Notes: generated from the letters alone by a model not told the origin. DNA of 64,000 nucleotides from Auanema rhodensis (GCA_964057225.1 OZ059894.1:7574131-7638130), one strand, 5' to 3'; positions 9,563-20,694 are shown, numbered from the stretch's first letter. Numbers and translations: made by a program.

Positions 9563-9634
9563 GGCCGAATGGTCTAGGGGTATGATTCTCGCTTTGGGTG
9601 CGAGAGGTCCCGGGTTCAAATCCCGGTTTGGCCC
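9563..9634 (+). tRNA. tRNA-Pro(TGG), copy 3, acceptor variant
   Basis: The 3' acceptor strand reads TTTGGCC, turning a G5-C pair into G-U; likely still functional. Spacer A, leader L1. Confidence 0.93.
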
Positions 9635-9815
9635 AAACTTTTGCTATCTTTTGTTTCAGAAACAGTTTTGATAATGCTTTCAATTTCGGAACTTCTCTCA
9701 CATCCTTTCTTTGGATATATTGTGATAAAAAGCTCCAAGCTTATAATTACGTTGTTTGGATGCATAAGGGATAGACGGCGGATCTCTTGTGAGATGATAT
9801 TCTAGGAGATAATGT

Positions 9816-9887
9816 GGCCGAATGGTCTAGGGGTATGATTCTCGCTTTGGGTGCGAGAGGTCCCGGGTTCAAATCCCGGTTCGGCCC
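9816..9887 (+). tRNA. tRNA-Pro(TGG), copy 4
   Basis: Canonical tRNA. The trailer begins AAGCTTTTG instead of AAACTTTTG. Spacer A, leader L2. Confidence 0.97.
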
Positions 9888-10068
9888 AAGCTTTTGCTAT
9901 CTTTTGTTTCCGAAACAGTTTTGATAATGCTTTCAGTTTCGGAACTTCTCTCACATTCTTTCTTTGGATATATTCTGTTAAAAAGGTCTCTGCTTATGAT
10001 TACGTTGTTTGGATGCATAAGGGATAGACGGCGGATCTCTTGTGAGATGATATTCTAGGTGATAATGT

Positions 10069-10140
10069 GGCCGAATGGTCTAGGGGTATGATTCTCGCTT
10101 TGGGTGCGAGAGGTCCCGGGTTCAAATCCCGGTTCGGCCC
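10069..10140 (+). tRNA. tRNA-Pro(TGG), copy 5
   Basis: Canonical. Spacer B1, leader L1. Confidence 0.97.
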
Positions 10141-10321
10141 AAACTTTTGCTATCTTTTGTTTCAGAAACAGTTTTGATAATGCTTTCAGCTTCGGAACTT
10201 CTCTCACATCCTTTCTTTGGATATATTGTGATAAAAAGCTCCAAGCTTATAATTACGTTGTTTGGATGCATAAGGGATAGACGGCGGATCTCTTGTGAGA
10301 TGATATTCTAGGTGATAATGT

Positions 10322-10393
10322 GGCCGAATGGTCTAGGGGTATGATTCTCGCTTTGGGTGCGAGAGGTCCCGGGTTCAAATCCCGGTTCGGCCC
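10322..10393 (+). tRNA. tRNA-Pro(TGG), copy 6
   Basis: Canonical. Spacer A, leader L1. Confidence 0.97.
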
Positions 10394-10574
10394 AAACTTT
10401 TGCTATCTTTTGTTTCAGAAACAGTTTTTTTAATGCTTTCAGTTGCGGAACTTCTCTCACATCTTTTCTTTGGATATATTGTGATAAAAAGCTCCAAGCT
10501 TACAATTACGTTGTTTGAATGCATAAGGGATGGACGGCGGATCTCTTGTGAGATGATATTCTAGGAGATAATGT

Positions 10575-10646
10575 GGCCGAATGGTCTAGGGGTATGATTC
10601 TCGCTTTGGGTGCGAGAGGTCCCGGGTTCAAATCCCGGTTCGGCCC
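10575..10646 (+). tRNA. tRNA-Pro(TGG), copy 7
   Basis: Canonical. Spacer A with several private changes (CTTACAATTA, GAATGCATAA, GGATGGACGG), leader L2. Confidence 0.97.
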
Positions 10647-10827
10647 AAACTTTTGCTATGTTTTGTTTCAGAAATAGTTTTGATAATGCTTTCAGTTTCG
10701 GAACTTCTTTCACATCCTTTCTTTGGATATATTCTGGTAAAAAGGTCTCTGCTTATGATTACGTTGTTTGGATGCATAAGGGATAGACGGCGGATCTCTT
10801 GTGAGATGATATTCTAGGTGATAATGT

Positions 10828-10899
10828 GGCCGAATGGTCTAGGGGTATGATTCTCGCTTTGGGTGCGAGAGGTCCCGGGTTCAAATCCCGGTTCGGCCC
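10828..10899 (+). tRNA. tRNA-Pro(TGG), copy 8
   Basis: Canonical. Spacer B2, leader L1. Confidence 0.97.
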
Positions 10900-11080
10900 A
10901 AACTTTTGCTATCTTTTGTTTCAGAAACAGTTTTGATAATGCTTTCAGCTTCGGAACTTCTCTCACATCCTTTCTTTGGATATATTGTGATAAAAAGCTC
11001 CAAGCTTATAATTACGTTGTTTGGATGCATAAGGGATAGACGGCGGATCTCTTGTGAGATGATATTCTGGGAGAAAATGT

Positions 11081-11152
11081 GGCCGAATGGTCTAGGGGTA
11101 TGATTCTCGCTTTGGGTGCGAGAGGTCCCGGGTTCAAATCCCGGTTCGGCCC
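11081..11152 (+). tRNA. tRNA-Pro(TGG), copy 9
   Basis: Canonical. Spacer A, leader L3. Confidence 0.97.
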
Positions 11153-11333
11153 AAACTTTTGCTATCTTTTGTTTCAGAAACAGTTTTGATAATGCTTTCA
11201 GTTTCGGAACTTCTCTCACATCCTTTCTTTGGATATATTCTGTTAAAAAGGTCTCTGCTTATGATTACGTTGTTTGGATGCATAAGGGATAGACGGCGGA
11301 TCTCTTGTGAGATGATATTCTAGGAGATAATGT

Positions 11334-11405
11334 GGCCGAATGGTCTAGGGGTATGATTCTCGCTTTGGGTGCGAGAGGTCCCGGGTTCAAATCCCGGTTC
11401 GGCCC
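11334..11405 (+). tRNA. tRNA-Pro(TGG), copy 10
   Basis: Canonical. Spacer B1, leader L2. Confidence 0.97.
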
Positions 11406-11586
11406 AAACTTTTGCTATCATTTGTTTCAGAAACAGTTTTGATAATGCTTTCAGTTTCGGAACTTCTCTCACATCCTTTCTTTGGATATATTCTGGTAAA
11501 AAGGTCTCTGCTTATGATTACGTTGTTTGGATGCATAAGGGATAGACGGCGGATCTCTTGTGAGATGATATTCTAGGTGATAATGT

Positions 11587-11658
11587 AGCCGAATGGTCTA
11601 GGGGTATGATTCTCGCTTTGGGTGCGAGAGGTCCCGGGTTCAAATCCCGGTTCGGCCC
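11587..11658 (+). tRNA. tRNA-Pro(TGG), copy 11, G1 to A variant
   Basis: The first base is A, which breaks the terminal acceptor pair. Spacer B2, leader L1. Confidence 0.9.
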
Positions 11659-11839
11659 AAACTTTTGCTATCTTTTGTTTCAGAAACAGTTTTGATAATG
11701 CTTTCAGTTTCGGAACTTCTCTCACATCCTTTCTTTGGATATATTGTGATAAAAAGCTCCAAGCTTATAATTACGTTGTTTGGATGCATAAGGGATAAAC
11801 GGCGGATCTCTTGTGAGATGATATTCTGGGAGAAAATGT

Positions 11840-11911
11840 GGCCGAATGGTCTAGGGGTATGATTCTCGCTTTGGGTGCGAGAGGTCCCGGGTTCAAATCC
11901 CGGTTCGGCCC
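11840..11911 (+). tRNA. tRNA-Pro(TGG), copy 12
   Basis: Canonical; trailer has TTTTT. Spacer A, leader L3. Confidence 0.97.
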
Positions 11912-12092
11912 AAATTTTTGCTATCTTTTGTTTCAGAAACAGTTTTGATAATGCTTTCAGTTTCGGAACTTCTCTCACATCCTTTCTTTGGATATATTGT
12001 GATAAAAAGCTCCAAGCTTATAATTACGTTGTTTGGATGCATAAGGGATAGACGGCGGATCTCTTGTGAGATGATATTCTGGGAGAAAATGT

Positions 12093-12164
12093 GGCCGAAT
12101 GGTCTAGGGGTATGATTCTCGCTTTGGGTGCGAGAGGTCCCGGGTTCAAATCCCGGTTCCGCCC
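12093..12164 (+). tRNA. tRNA-Pro(TGG), copy 13, acceptor mismatch
   Basis: The 3' acceptor strand reads TTCCGCC, giving one mismatch in the stem; possibly impaired. Spacer A, leader L3. Confidence 0.9.
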
Positions 12165-12345
12165 AAACTTTTGCTATCTTTTGTTTCAGAAACAGTTTTG
12201 ATAATGCTTTCAGCTTCGGAACTTCTCTCACATCCTTTCTTTGGATATATTGTGATAAAAAGCTCCAAGCTTATAATTACGTTGTTTGGATGCATAAGGG
12301 ATAGACGGCGGATCTCTTGTGAGATGATATTCTAGGTGATAATGT

Positions 12346-12417
12346 GGCCGAATGGTCTAGGGGTATGATTCTCGCTTTGGGTGCGAGAGGTCCCGGGTTC
12401 AAATCCCGATTCGGCCC
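12346..12417 (+). tRNA. tRNA-Pro(TGG), copy 14, T-stem mismatch
   Basis: The 3' T-stem strand reads CCCGA, giving one mismatch at the base of the T stem. Spacer A, leader L1. Confidence 0.9.
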
Positions 12418-12598
12418 AAACTTTTGCTATCTTTTGTTTCAGAAACAGTTTTGATAATGCTTTCAGTTTCGGAACCTCTCTCACATCCTTTCTTTGGATA
12501 TATTCTGGTAAAAAGGTCTCTGCTTATGATTACGTTGTTTGGATGCATAAGGGATAGACGGCGGATCTCTTGTGAGATGATATTTTAGGTGATAATGT

Positions 12599-12670
12599 GG
12601 CCGAATGGTCTAGGGGTATGATTCTCGCTTTGGGTGCGAGAGGTCCCGGGTTCAAATCCCGGTTCGGCCC
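12599..12670 (+). tRNA. tRNA-Pro(TGG), copy 15
   Basis: Canonical. Spacer B2, leader L1 preceded by ATATTTT. Confidence 0.97.
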
Positions 12671-12851
12671 AAACTTTTGCTATCTTTTGTTTCAGAAACA
12701 GTTTTGATAATGCTTTCAGCTTCGGAACTTCTCTCACATCCTTTCTTTGGATATATTGTGATAAAAAGCTCCAAGCTTATAATTACGTTGTTTGGATGCA
12801 TAAGGGATAGACGGCGGATCTCTTGTGAGATGATATTTTAGGTGATAATGT

Positions 12852-12923
12852 GGCCGAATGGTCTAGGGGTATGATTCTCGCTTTGGGTGCGAGAGGTCCC
12901 GGGTTCAAATCCCGGTTCGGCCC
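12852..12923 (+). tRNA. tRNA-Pro(TGG), copy 16
   Basis: Canonical. Spacer A, leader L1 with the same ATATTTT change as copy 15, a sign of local conversion. Confidence 0.97.
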
Positions 12924-13104
12924 AAACTTTTGCTATCTTTTGTTTCAGAAACAGTTTTGATAATGCTTTCAGTTTCGGAACTTCTCTCACATCCTTTCTT
13001 TGGATATATTGTGATAAAAAGCTCCAAGCTTATAATTACGTTGTTTGGATGCATAAGGGATAGACGGCGGATCTCTTGTGAGATGATATTCTAGGAGATA
13101 ATGT

Positions 13105-13176
13105 GGCCGAATGGTCTAGGGGTATGATTCTCGCTTTGGGTGCGAGAGGTCCCGGGTTCAAATCCCGGTTCGGCCC
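13105..13176 (+). tRNA. tRNA-Pro(TGG), copy 17
   Basis: Canonical. Spacer A, leader L2. Confidence 0.97.
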
Positions 13177-13357
13177 AAACTTTTGCTATCTTTTGTTTCA
13201 GAAACAGTTTTGATAATGCTTTCAGTTTCGGAACCTCTCTCACATCCTTTCTTTGGATATATTCTGGTAAAAAGGTCTCTGCTTATAATTACGTTGTTTG
13301 GATGCATAAGGGATAGACGGCGGATCTCTTGTGAGATGATATTCTGGGTGATAATGT

Positions 13358-13429
13358 GGCCGAATGGTCTAGGGGTATGATTCTCGCTTTGGGTGCGAGA
13401 GGTCCCGGGTTCAAATCCCGGTTCGGCCC
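13358..13429 (+). tRNA. tRNA-Pro(TGG), copy 18
   Basis: Canonical. Spacer is an A/B recombinant (B2 followed by CTTATAATTA), leader L4. Confidence 0.97.
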
Positions 13430-13610
13430 AAACTTTTGCTATCTTTTGTTTCAGAAACAGTTTTGATAATGCTTTCAACTTCGGAACTTCTCTCACATCC
13501 TCTCTTTGGATATATTGTGATAAAAAGCTCCAAGCTTATAATTACGTTGTTTGGATGCATAAGGGATAGACGGCGGATCTCTTGTGAGATGATATTCTAG
13601 GAGATAATGT

Positions 13611-13682
13611 GGCCGAATGGTCTAGGGGTATGATTCTCGCTTTGGGTGCGAGAGGTCCCGGGTTCAAATCCCGGTTCGGCCC
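13611..13682 (+). tRNA. tRNA-Pro(TGG), copy 19
   Basis: Canonical. Spacer A, leader L2. Confidence 0.97.
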
Positions 13683-13863
13683 AAACTTTTGCTATCTTTT
13701 GTTTCAGAAACAGTTTTGATAATGCTTTCAGCTTCGGAACTTCTCTCACATCCTTTCTTTGGATATATTGTGATAAAAAGCTCCAAGCTTATAATTACGT
13801 TGTTTGGATGCATAAGGGATAGACGGCGGATCTCTTGTGAGATGATATTCTAGGTGATAATGT

Positions 13864-13935
13864 GGCCGAATGGTCTAGGGGTATGATTCTCGCTTTGGGT
13901 GCGAGAGGTCCCGGGTTCAAATCCCGGTTCGGCCC
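13864..13935 (+). tRNA. tRNA-Pro(TGG), copy 20
   Basis: Canonical. Spacer A, leader L1. Confidence 0.97.
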
Positions 13936-14116
13936 AAACTTTTGCTATCTTTTGTTTCAGAAACAGTTTTGATAATGCTTTCAGTTTCGGAACTTCTCTC
14001 ACATCCTTTCTTTGGATATATTCTGGTAAAAAGGTCTCTGCTTATGATTACGTTGTTTGGATGCATAAGGGATAGACGGCGGATCTCTTGTGAGATGATA
14101 TTCTGGGTGATAATGT

Positions 14117-14188
14117 GGCCGAATGGTCTAGGGGTATGATTCTCGCTTTGGGTGCGAGAGGTCCCGGGTTCAAATCCCGGTTCGGCCC
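14117..14188 (+). tRNA. tRNA-Pro(TGG), copy 21
   Basis: Canonical. Spacer B2, leader L4. Confidence 0.97.
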
Positions 14189-14369
14189 AAACTTTTGCTA
14201 TCTTTTGTTTCAGAAACAGTTTTGATAATGCTTTCAGTTTCGGAACTTCTCTCACATCCTTTCTTTGGATATATTCTGGTAAAAAGGTCTCTGCTTATGA
14301 TTACGTTGTTTGGATGCATAAGGGATAGACGGCGGATCTCTTGTGAGATGATATTCTGGGTGATAATGT

Positions 14370-14441
14370 GGCCGAATGGTCTAGGGGTATGATTCTCGCT
14401 TTGGGTGCGAGAGGTCCCGGGTTCAAATCCCGGTTCGGCCC
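14370..14441 (+). tRNA. tRNA-Pro(TGG), copy 22
   Basis: Canonical. Spacer B2, leader L4; unit looks identical to that of copy 21. Confidence 0.97.
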
Positions 14442-14622
14442 AAACTTTTGCTATCTTTTGTTTCAGAAACAGTTTTGATAATGCTTTCAGTTTCGGAACT
14501 TCTCTCACATCCTTTCTTTGGATATATTCTGTTAAAAAGGTCTCTGCTTATGATTACGTTGTTTGGATGCATAAGGGATAGACGGCGGATCTCTTGTGAG
14601 ATGATATTCTAGGTGATAATGT

Positions 14623-14694
14623 GGCCGAATGGTCTAGGGGTATGATTCTCGCTTTGGGTGCGAGAGGTCCCGGGTTCAAATCCCGGTTCGGCCC
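14623..14694 (+). tRNA. tRNA-Pro(TGG), copy 23
   Basis: Canonical. Spacer B1, leader L1. Confidence 0.97.
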
Positions 14695-14875
14695 AAACTT
14701 TTGCTATCTTTTGTTTCAGAAACAGTTTTGATAATGCTTTCAGTTTCGGAACTTCTCTCACATCCTTTCTTTGGATATATTCTGGTAAAAAGGTCTCTGC
14801 TTATGATTACGTTGTTTGGATGCATAAGGGATAGACGGCGGATCTCTTGTGAGATGATATTCTGGGTGATAATGT

Positions 14876-14947
14876 GGCCGAATGGTCTAGGGGTATGATT
14901 CTCGCTTTGGGTGCGAGAGGTCCCGGGTTCAAATCCCGGTTCGGCCC
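14876..14947 (+). tRNA. tRNA-Pro(TGG), copy 24
   Basis: Canonical. Spacer B2, leader L4. Confidence 0.97.
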
Positions 14948-15128
14948 AAACTTTTGCTATCTTTTGTTTCAGAAACAGTTTTGATAATGCTTTCAACTTC
15001 GGAACTTCTCTCACATCCTTTCTTTGGATATATTGTGATAAAAAGCTCCAAGCTTATAATTACGTTGTTTGGATGCATAAGGGATAGACGGCGGATCTCT
15101 TGTTAGATGATATTCTAGGAGATAATGT

Positions 15129-15200
15129 GGCCGAATGGTCTAGGGGTATGATTCTCGCTTTGGGTGCGAGAGGTCCCGGGTTCAAATCCCGGTTCGGCCC
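15129..15200 (+). tRNA. tRNA-Pro(TGG), copy 25
   Basis: Canonical. Spacer A with private TTGTTAGATG, leader L2. Confidence 0.97.
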
Positions 15201-15381
15201 AAACTTTTGCTATCTTTTGTTTCAGAAACAGTTTTGATAATGCTTTCAGCTTCGGAACTTCTCTCACATCCTTTCTTTGGATATATTGTGATAAAAAGCT
15301 CCAAGCTTATAATTACGTTGTTTGGATGCATAAGGGATAGACGGCGGATCTCTTGTGAGATGATATTCTAGGAGATAATGT

Positions 15382-15453
15382 GGCCGAATGGTCTAGGGGT
15401 ATGATTCTCGCTTTGGGTGCGAGAGGTCCCGGGTTCAAATCCCGGTTCGGCCC
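15382..15453 (+). tRNA. tRNA-Pro(TGG), copy 26
   Basis: Canonical. Spacer A, leader L2. Confidence 0.97.
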
Positions 15454-15634
15454 AAACTTTTGCTATCTTTTGTTTCAGAAACAGTTTTGATAATGCTTTC
15501 AGTTTCGGAACTTCTCTCACATCCTTTCTTTGGATATATTCTGGTAAAAAGGTCTCTGCTTATGATTACGTTGTTTGGATGCATAAGGGATAGACGGCGG
15601 ATCTCTTGTGAGATGATATTCTGGGTGATAATGT

Positions 15635-15706
15635 GGCCGAATGGTCTAGGGGTATGATTCTCGCTTTGGGTGCGAGAGGTCCCGGGTTCAAATCCCGGTT
15701 CGGCCC
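15635..15706 (+). tRNA. tRNA-Pro(TGG), copy 27
   Basis: Canonical. Spacer B2, leader L4. Confidence 0.97.
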
Positions 15707-15887
15707 AAACTTTTGCTATCTTTTGTTTCAGAAACAGTTTTGATAATGCTTTCAGCTTCGGAACTTCTCTCACATCCTTTCTTTGGATATATTGTGATAA
15801 AAAGCTCCAAGCTTATAATTACGTTGTTTGGATGCATAAGGGATAGACGGCGGATCTCTTGTGAGATGATATTCTAGGTGATAATGT

Positions 15888-15959
15888 GGCCGAATGGTCT
15901 AGGGGTATGATTCTCGCTTTGGGTGCGAGAGGTCCCGGGTTCAAATCCCGGTTCGGCCC
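15888..15959 (+). tRNA. tRNA-Pro(TGG), copy 28
   Basis: Canonical. Spacer A, leader L1. Confidence 0.97.
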
Positions 15960-16140
15960 AAACTTTTGCTATCTTTTGTTTCAGAAACAGTTTTGATAAT
16001 GCTTTCAGTTTCGGAACTTCTCTCACATCCTTTCTTTGGATATATTCTGGTAAAAAGGTCTCTGCTTATGATTACGTTGTTTGGATGCATAAGGGATAGA
16101 TGGCGGATCTCTTGTGAGATGATATTCTGGGAGAAAATGT

Positions 16141-16212
16141 GGCCGAATGGTCTAGGGGTATGATTCTCGCTTTGGGTGCGAGAGGTCCCGGGTTCAAATC
16201 CCGGTTCGGCCC
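16141..16212 (+). tRNA. tRNA-Pro(TGG), copy 29
   Basis: Canonical. Spacer B2 with private GATGGCGGAT, leader L3. Confidence 0.97.
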
Positions 16213-16393
16213 AAATTTTTGCTATCTTTTGTTTCAGAAACAGTTTTGATAATGCTTTCAGTTTCGGAACTTCTCTCACATCCTTTCTTTGGATATATTG
16301 TGATAAAAAGCTCCAAGCTTATAATTACGTTGTTTGGATGCATAAGGGATAGACGGCGGATCTCTTGTGAGATGATATTCTGGGAGAAAATGT

Positions 16394-16465
16394 GGCCGAA
16401 TGGTCTAGGGGTATGATTCTCGCTTTGGGTGCGAGAGGTCCCGGGTTCAAATCCCGGTTCGGCCC
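16394..16465 (+). tRNA. tRNA-Pro(TGG), copy 30
   Basis: Canonical. Spacer A, leader L3. First unit of the first large duplicated block. Confidence 0.97.
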
Positions 16466-16646
16466 AAATTTTTGCTATCTTTTGTTTCAGAAACAGTTTT
16501 GATAATGCTTTCAGTTTCGGAACTTCTCTCACATCCTTTCTTTGGATATATTGTGATAAAAAGCTCCAAGCTTATAATTACGTTGTTTGGATGCATAAGG
16601 GATAGACGGCGGATCTCTTGTGAGATGATATTCTAGGAGATAATGT

Positions 16647-16718
16647 GGCCGAATGGTCTAGGGGTATGATTCTCGCTTTGGGTGCGAGAGGTCCCGGGTT
16701 CAAATCCCGGTTCGGCCC
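16647..16718 (+). tRNA. tRNA-Pro(TGG), copy 31
   Basis: Canonical. Spacer A, leader L2; counterpart of copy 44. Confidence 0.97.
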
Positions 16719-16899
16719 AAACTTTTGCTATCTTTTGTTTCAGAAACAGTTTTGATAATGCTTTCAGTTTCGGAACTTCTCTCACATCCTTTCTTTGGAT
16801 ATATTCTGGTAAAAAGGTCTCTGCTTATGATTACGTTGTTTGGATGCATAAGGGATAGACGGCGGATCTCTTGTGAGATGATATTCTAGGTGATAATGT

Positions 16900-16971
16900 G
16901 GCCGAATGGTCTAGGGGTATGATTCTCGCTTTGGGTGCGAGAGGTCCCGGGATCAAATCCCGGTTCGGCCC
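16900..16971 (+). tRNA. tRNA-Pro(TGG), copy 32, T54 to A variant
   Basis: The T loop starts ATC instead of TTC, which also damages the B-box; possibly silent. Spacer B2, leader L1; counterpart of copy 45. Confidence 0.85.
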
Positions 16972-17152
16972 AAACTTTTGCTATCTTTTGTTTCAGAAAC
17001 AGTTTTGATAATGCTTTCAGTTTCGGAACTTCTCTCACATCCTTTCTTTGGATATATTCTGGTAAAAAGGTCTCTGCTTATGATTACGTTGTTTGGATGC
17101 ATAAGGGATAGACGGCGGATCTCTTGTGAGATGATATTCTAGGTGATAATGT

Positions 17153-17224
17153 AGCCGAATGGTCTAGGGGTATGATTCTCGCTTTGGGTGCGAGAGGTCC
17201 CGGGTTCAAATCCCGGTTCGGCCC
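17153..17224 (+). tRNA. tRNA-Pro(TGG), copy 33, G1 to A variant
   Basis: The first acceptor pair is lost. Spacer B2, leader L1. Confidence 0.9.
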
Positions 17225-17405
17225 AAACTTTTGCTATCTTTTGTTTCAAAAACAGTTTTGATAATGCTTTCAGTTTCGGAACTTCTCTCACATCCTTTCT
17301 TTGGATATATTCTGGTAAAAAGGTCTCTGCTTATGATTACGTTGTTTGGATGCATAAGGGATAGACGGCGGATCTCTTGTGAGATGATATTCTAGGTGAT
17401 AATGT

Positions 17406-17477
17406 GGCCGAATGGTCTAGGGGTATGATTCTCGCTTTGGGTGCGAGAGGTCCCGGGTTCAAATCCCGGTTCGGCCC
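17406..17477 (+). tRNA. tRNA-Pro(TGG), copy 34
   Basis: Canonical. Spacer B2 with the marker TTTCAAAAACAG shared only with copy 48. Confidence 0.97.
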
Positions 17478-17658
17478 AAACTTTTGCTATCTTTTGTTTC
17501 AGAAACAGTTTTGATAATGCTTTCAGTTTCGGAACTTCTCTCACATCTTTTCTTTGGATATATTGTGATAAAAAGCTCCAAGCTTATAATTACGTTGTTT
17601 GAATGCATAAGGGATAGACGGCGGATCTCTTGTGAGATGATATTCTAGGAGATAATGT

Positions 17659-17730
17659 AGCCGAATGGTCTAGGGGTATGATTCTCGCTTTGGGTGCGAG
17701 AGGTCCCGGGATCAAATCCCGGTTCGGCCC
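17659..17730 (+). tRNA. tRNA-Pro(TGG), copy 35, double variant G1 to A and T54 to A
   Basis: Both the first acceptor pair and the conserved T-loop T are changed; the most likely pseudogene of the array. Spacer A, leader L2. Confidence 0.8.
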
Positions 17731-17911
17731 AAACTTTTGCTATCTTTTGTTTCAGAAACAGTTTTGATAATGCTTTCAGTTTCGGAACTTCTCTCACATC
17801 CTTTCTTTGGATATATTCTGGTAAAAAGGTCTCTGCTTATGATTACGTTGTTTGGATGCATAAGGGATAGACGGCGGATCTCTTGTGAGATGATATTCTA
17901 GGTGATAATGT

Positions 17912-17983
17912 AGCCGAATGGTCTAGGGGTATGATTCTCGCTTTGGGTGCGAGAGGTCCCGGGTTCAAATCCCGGTTCGGCCC
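17912..17983 (+). tRNA. tRNA-Pro(TGG), copy 36, G1 to A variant
   Basis: First acceptor pair lost. Spacer B2, leader L1; counterpart of copy 50. Confidence 0.9.
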
Positions 17984-18164
17984 AAACTTTTGCTATCTTT
18001 TGTTTCAGAAACAGTTTTGATAATGCTTTCAGTTTCGGAACTTCTCTCACATCCTTTCTTTGGATATATTCTGGTAAAAAGGTCTCTGCTTATGATTACG
18101 TTGTTTGGATGCATAAGGGATAGACGGCGGATCTCTTGTGAGATGATATTCTAGGTGATAATGT

Positions 18165-18236
18165 GGCCGAATGGTCTAGGGGTATGATTCTCGCTTTGGG
18201 TGCGAGAGGTCCCGGGTTCAAATCCCGGTTCGGCCC
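18165..18236 (+). tRNA. tRNA-Pro(TGG), copy 37
   Basis: Canonical. Spacer B2, leader L1. Confidence 0.97.
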
Positions 18237-18417
18237 AAACTTTTGCTATCTTTTGTTTCAGAAACAGTTTTGATAATGCTTTCAGTTTCGAAACTTCTCT
18301 CACATCTTTTCTTTGGATATATTGTGATAAAAAGCTCCAAGCTTATAATTACGTTGTTTGAATGCATAAGGGATAGACGGCGGATCTCTTGTGAGATGAT
18401 ATTCTAGGAGATAATGT

Positions 18418-18489
18418 GGCCGAATGGTCTAGGGGTATGATTCTCGCTTTGGGTGCGAGAGGTCCCGGGTTCAAATCCCGGTTCGGCCC
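18418..18489 (+). tRNA. tRNA-Pro(TGG), copy 38
   Basis: Canonical, but the proximal terminator is reduced to TTT (ACTTTCGC); the next TTTT lies about 11 bp on. Spacer A, leader L2; counterpart of copy 52. Confidence 0.96.
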
Positions 18490-18670
18490 AAACTTTCGCT
18501 ATCTTTTGTTTCAGAAACAGTTTTGATAATGCTTTCAGTTTCGGAACTTCTCTCACATCCTTTCTTTGAATATATTCTGTTAAAAAGGTCTCTGCTTATG
18601 ATTACGTTGTTTGGATGCATAAGGGATAGACGGCGGATCTCTTGTGAGATGATATTCTAGGTGATAATGT

Positions 18671-18742
18671 GGCCGAATGGTCTAGGGGTATGATTCTCGC
18701 TTTGGGTGCGAGAGGTCCCGGGTTCAAATCCCGGTTCGGCCC
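18671..18742 (+). tRNA. tRNA-Pro(TGG), copy 39
   Basis: Canonical. Spacer B1 with the marker CTTTGAATATATT shared only with copy 53; leader L1. Confidence 0.97.
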
Positions 18743-18923
18743 AAACTTTTGCTATCTTTTGTTTCAGAAACAGTTTTGATAATGCTTTCAGTTTCGGAAC
18801 TTCTCTCACATCCTTTCTTTGGATATATTCTGGTAAAAAGGTCTCTGCTTATGATTACGTTGTTTGGATGCATAAGGGATAGACGGCGGATCTCTTGTGA
18901 GATGATATTCTGGGAGAAAATGT

Positions 18924-18995
18924 GGCCGAATGGTCTAGGGGTATGATTCTCGCTTTGGGTGCGAGAGGTCCCGGGTTCAAATCCCGGTTCGGCCC
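18924..18995 (+). tRNA. tRNA-Pro(TGG), copy 40
   Basis: Canonical. Spacer B2, leader L3; counterpart of copy 54. Confidence 0.97.
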
Positions 18996-19176
18996 AAATT
19001 TTTGCTATCTTTTGTTTCAGAAACAGTTTTGATAATGCTTTCAGTTTCGGAACTTCTCTCACATCCTTTCTTTGGATATATTGTGATAAAAAGCTCCAAG
19101 CTTATAATTACGTTGTTTGGATGCATAAGGGATAGACGGCGGATCTCTTGTGAGATGATATTCTGGGAGAAAATGT

Positions 19177-19248
19177 GGCCGAATGGTCTAGGGGTATGAT
19201 TCTCGCTTTGGGTGCGAGAGGTCCCGGGTTCAAATCCCGGTTCGGCCC
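19177..19248 (+). tRNA. tRNA-Pro(TGG), copy 41
   Basis: Canonical. Spacer A, leader L3; counterpart of copy 55. Confidence 0.97.
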
Positions 19249-19429
19249 AAATTTTTGCTATCTTTTGTTTCAGAAACAGTTTTGATAATGCTTTCAGTTT
19301 CGGAACTTCTCTCACATCCTTTCTTTGGATATATTCTGGTAAAAAGGTCTCTGCTTATGATTACGTTGTTTGGATGCATAAGGGATAGACGGCGGATCTC
19401 TTGTGAGATGATATTCTAGGTGATAATGT

Positions 19430-19501
19430 GGCCGAATGGTCTAGGGGTATGATTCTCGCTTTGGGTGCGAGAGGTCCCGGGTTCAAATCCCGGTTCGGCC
19501 C
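19430..19501 (+). tRNA. tRNA-Pro(TGG), copy 42
   Basis: Canonical. Spacer B2, leader L1. Last unit of the first duplicated block. Confidence 0.97.
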
Positions 19502-19682
19502 AAATTTTTGCTATCTTTTGTTTCAGAAACAGTTTTGATAATGCTTTCAGTTTCGGAACTTCTCTCACATCCTTTCTTTGGATATATTGTGATAAAAAGC
19601 TCCAAGCTTATAATTACGTTGTTTGGATGCATAAGGGATAGACGGCGGATCTCTTGTGAGATGATATTCTGGGAGAAAATGT

Positions 19683-19754
19683 GGCCGAATGGTCTAGGGG
19701 TATGATTCTCGCTTTGGGTGCGAGAGGTCCCGGGTTCAAATCCCGGTTCGGCCC
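19683..19754 (+). tRNA. tRNA-Pro(TGG), copy 43
   Basis: Canonical. Spacer A, leader L3. First unit of the second block; counterpart of copy 30. Confidence 0.97.
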
Positions 19755-19935
19755 AAATTTTTGCTATCTTTTGTTTCAGAAACAGTTTTGATAATGCTTT
19801 CAGTTTCGGAACTTCTCTCACATCCTTTCTTTGGATATATTGTGATAAAAAGCTCCAAGCTTATAATTACGTTGTTTGGATGCATAAGGGATAGACGGCG
19901 GATCTCTTGTGAGATGATATTCTAGGAGATAATGT

Positions 19936-20007
19936 GGCCGAATGGTCTAGGGGTATGATTCTCGCTTTGGGTGCGAGAGGTCCCGGGTTCAAATCCCGGT
20001 TCGGCCC
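19936..20007 (+). tRNA. tRNA-Pro(TGG), copy 44
   Basis: Canonical. Spacer A, leader L2. Confidence 0.97.
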
Positions 20008-20188
20008 AAACTTTTGCTATCTTTTGTTTCAGAAACAGTTTTGATAATGCTTTCAGTTTCGGAACTTCTCTCACATCCTTTCTTTGGATATATTCTGGTA
20101 AAAAGGTCTCTGCTTATGATTACGTTGTTTGGATGCATAAGGGATAGACGGCGGATCTCTTGTGAGATGATATTCTAGGTGATAATGT

Positions 20189-20260
20189 GGCCGAATGGTC
20201 TAGGGGTATGATTCTCGCTTTGGGTGCGAGAGGTCCCGGGATCAAATCCCGGTTCGGCCC
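20189..20260 (+). tRNA. tRNA-Pro(TGG), copy 45, T54 to A variant
   Basis: Same T-loop change as copy 32. Spacer B2, leader L1. Confidence 0.85.
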
Positions 20261-20441
20261 AAACTTTTGCTATCTTTTGTTTCAGAAACAGTTTTGATAA
20301 TGCTTTCAGTTTCGGAACTTCTCTCACATCCTTTCTTTGGATATATTCTGGTAAAAAGGTCTCTGCTTATGATTACGTTGTTTGGATGCATAAGGGATAG
20401 ACGGCGGATCTCTTGTGAGATGATATTCTAGGTGATAATGT

Positions 20442-20513
20442 AGCCGAATGGTCTAGGGGTATGATTCTCGCTTTGGGTGCGAGAGGTCCCGGGTTCAAAT
20501 CCCGGTTCGGCCC
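20442..20513 (+). tRNA. tRNA-Pro(TGG), copy 46, G1 to A variant
   Basis: First acceptor pair lost. Spacer B2, leader L1. Confidence 0.9.
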
Positions 20514-20694
20514 AAACTTTTGCTATCTTTTGTTTCAGAAACAGTTTTGATAATGCTTTCAGTTTCGGAACTTCTCTCACATCCTTTCTTTGGATATATT
20601 CTGGTAAAAAGGTCTCTGCTTATGATTACGTTGTTTGGATGCATAAGGGATAGACGGCGGATCTCTTGTGAGATGATATTCTAGGTGATAATGT